Origin: Pseudomonadota bacterium
GTDB taxonomy: Bacteria; Pseudomonadota; Alphaproteobacteria; Rhizobiales; Tepidamorphaceae
Reading direction: 5' to 3'
DNA length: 64,000 bases
Assembly: GCA_023458595.1 (NCBI GenBank)
Contig: JAEWYT010000016.1
Span: forward strand, 5,291 to 69,290
The notes beneath the pieces are model-generated. The model was given only the letters and a program-made list of their open reading frames with translations. It did no database searches and had not been told where the DNA came from. Below are positions 62,983 through 64,000 of this stretch, piece after piece; position 1 is the stretch's first letter, and the number at the start of each line of letters is the position of its first letter. Made by a program: the position numbers and the translations under genes.

Positions 62983-63968
62983 AGAAGCGCGGCGTCGGCA
63001 TGGCGATCATGTGGTATCCGGTCGGGCCCGGCGGAACGAACCCGGGAACGGCTCGGTTCCACATGGATTCGGAAGCCAAGGTCACGATGTTCATCAGCTC
63101 CCCCGATGTCGGGCAGGGGTCGTCGACGGCGCTGGCGCAGGTGGCGGCGGATGCCATGGGCATTCCGCTGGATTGGGTGACGAAGGTCGTGGCCGCCGAT
63201 TCGGACGAATCCCCCGCGGACTTCGGATCGGTGGGCAGCCGCGTGACCTACGTGCAAGGCAACGCCGTCCGCCTTGCCGGCGAGGACATGCAGGCCAAGC
63301 TCAAGGCGGCGGCGCAGGAAATGATGAACACCTCCCTCGACCGGATCGAGATTGCCGACGGCAGGGCTCGGGATCTGGATGGTGTGATCGAGCCAATCGA
63401 CGTGCGCGACATCGCGCGGCGCGCCGTCGAGCAGTCGGGAGAGCCGATAGAGTCGGTCGGCAGCTTCTCGCCCGACGGTGTCTACGGCGACCGCGAGACG
63501 GGCCAGTCGATCGTCTACCCGACGTTCGTCTACGCGACCCAGATCGTCGAGGTCGAGGTGGACACCGGAACCGGCGAGGTGAAGATCCTGCGCATGGCCG
63601 CGTCCCATGACTCGGGGACGATCCTGAACCCGATGCTGCTCGAAGGGCAGATCGTCGGTGGCATCGCCCAGGGGATCGGCATGGCGCTGTCCGAGGAGGT
63701 GATGATCAAGGACGGCCGCACGCTCAACCCGTCGCTGTCCGACTATTTCCTGCCGACAGCGATGGACGTGCCCGATATCGCGATGAGTCACGTCATCACC
63801 AACGAGGAAACCGGGCCCTACGGCGCCAAATGCGTGGGCGAACCGGCCCTCGTACCGACCGCGCCGGCGATCACGAACGCGATCTACGACGCGGTCGGCG
63901 TGCGGATCACCTCGCTGCCGGCAACGCCGGAAAAGGTGCTCGAAGCCCTTCACGACAGAGCCGGCTGA
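62979..63968 (+). CDS. molybdenum hydroxylase large subunit, C-terminal part
   Basis: A 329-residue protein completing the catalytic subunit. VGQGSSTALAQVAADAMGIPLDWV near 44-67 and GAKCVGEPALVPTAPAI near 281-297 bind the molybdopterin; the Glu of VGEP is the expected catalytic base. The N-terminus is MKKRGVGMAIMWYPVGPGG. In this order (FAD, 2Fe-2S, large-N, large-C) the operon matches the subunit plan I recall for nicotinate dehydrogenase of Eubacterium barkeri. An ATGA overlap couples it to the N-terminal half. The substrate is unproven. Confidence 0.88.
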   Translation: MKKRGVGMAIMWYPVGPGGTNPGTARFHMDSEAKVTMFISSPDVGQGSSTALAQVAADAMGIPLDWVTKVVAADSDESPADFGSVGSRVTYVQGNAVRLAGEDMQAKLKAAAQEMMNTSLDRIEIADGRARDLDGVIEPIDVRDIARRAVEQSGEPIESVGSFSPDGVYGDRETGQSIVYPTFVYATQIVEVEVDTGTGEVKILRMAASHDSGTILNPMLLEGQIVGGIAQGIGMALSEEVMIKDGRTLNPSLSDYFLPTAMDVPDIAMSHVITNEETGPYGAKCVGEPALVPTAPAITNAIYDAVGVRITSLPATPEKVLEALHDRAG

Positions 63969-64000
63969 GGCGACGCGGTTCTTCCCTTCCTGTGCCCATC

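Overview
The window is chromosomal DNA from a high-GC alphaproteobacterium, most likely of the order Hyphomicrobiales (Rhizobiales). The porin is of the rhizobial porin type, and the housekeeping genes ppx/gppA-like, rlmE, guaB, a MAPEG gene, rsmB-like and guaA are grouped as I would expect in that order. No phage, plasmid or CRISPR locus is visible, and I do not assign a genus.

Layout. (1) 0.2-5.7 kb: a surface-glycan patch with a DPM1/GtrB-like glycosyltransferase, two sulfotransferase-fold proteins, a flippase-like membrane protein and a polytopic glycosyltransferase-like protein. (2) 5.7-9 kb: flavin reductase, 2-keto-4-pentenoate hydratase-like enzyme and major porin. (3) 9.2-15.2 kb: an exopolysaccharide locus, with UDP-xylose synthase, GalE and a cellulose-synthase-like GT2 translationally coupled, plus two convergent secreted GH26-like proteins. 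AT-rich control regions flank it. (4) 16.1-24.7 kb: tRNA with CAU anticodon, then a catabolic cluster of SDR, quinone reductase-like, DUF6282-type hydrolase, HpcH/HpaI aldolase and a DctPQM TRAP transporter, facing a cupin-like gene and an IclR regulator. (5) 24.7-28 kb: an accessory patch with a secreted HExxH metallopeptidase behind very AT-rich DNA, tRNA-Gln(CUG) and a secreted beta-propeller protein. (6) 28.4-50.4 kb: persulfide dioxygenase-like enzyme, ppx/gppA-like and rlmE; then accessory genes (tandem small membrane proteins, MFS/aldo-keto reductase/TetR module, pirin, ACT protein, methyltransferases, ABC exporter, PaiB-like); then guaB to guaA. (7) 50.4-64 kb: an IS630 transposase remnant, DoxX and OsmC genes, then two divergent catabolic operons.

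The last block is the best candidate for an undescribed system. The minus-strand operon encodes an unusual M24-fold protein, a 3-hydroxyisobutyrate-dehydrogenase-like enzyme, a semialdehyde dehydrogenase, a fused alpha-beta 2-oxoacid dehydrogenase E1, a VOC protein and an E2. Divergent from it is a molybdenum hydroxylase operon (FAD, 2Fe-2S, large-N, large-C) whose large subunit is split into two coupled genes. From memory, that order and split match the nicotinate dehydrogenase of Eubacterium barkeri. Together they look like a pathway that hydroxylates an N-heterocycle or aldehyde and oxidises the products through a semialdehyde and a 2-oxoacid. The substrate is not established by the sequence, and the window ends 32 bases after the last gene.

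All functional names come from reading motifs and overall resemblance; no database search was run.
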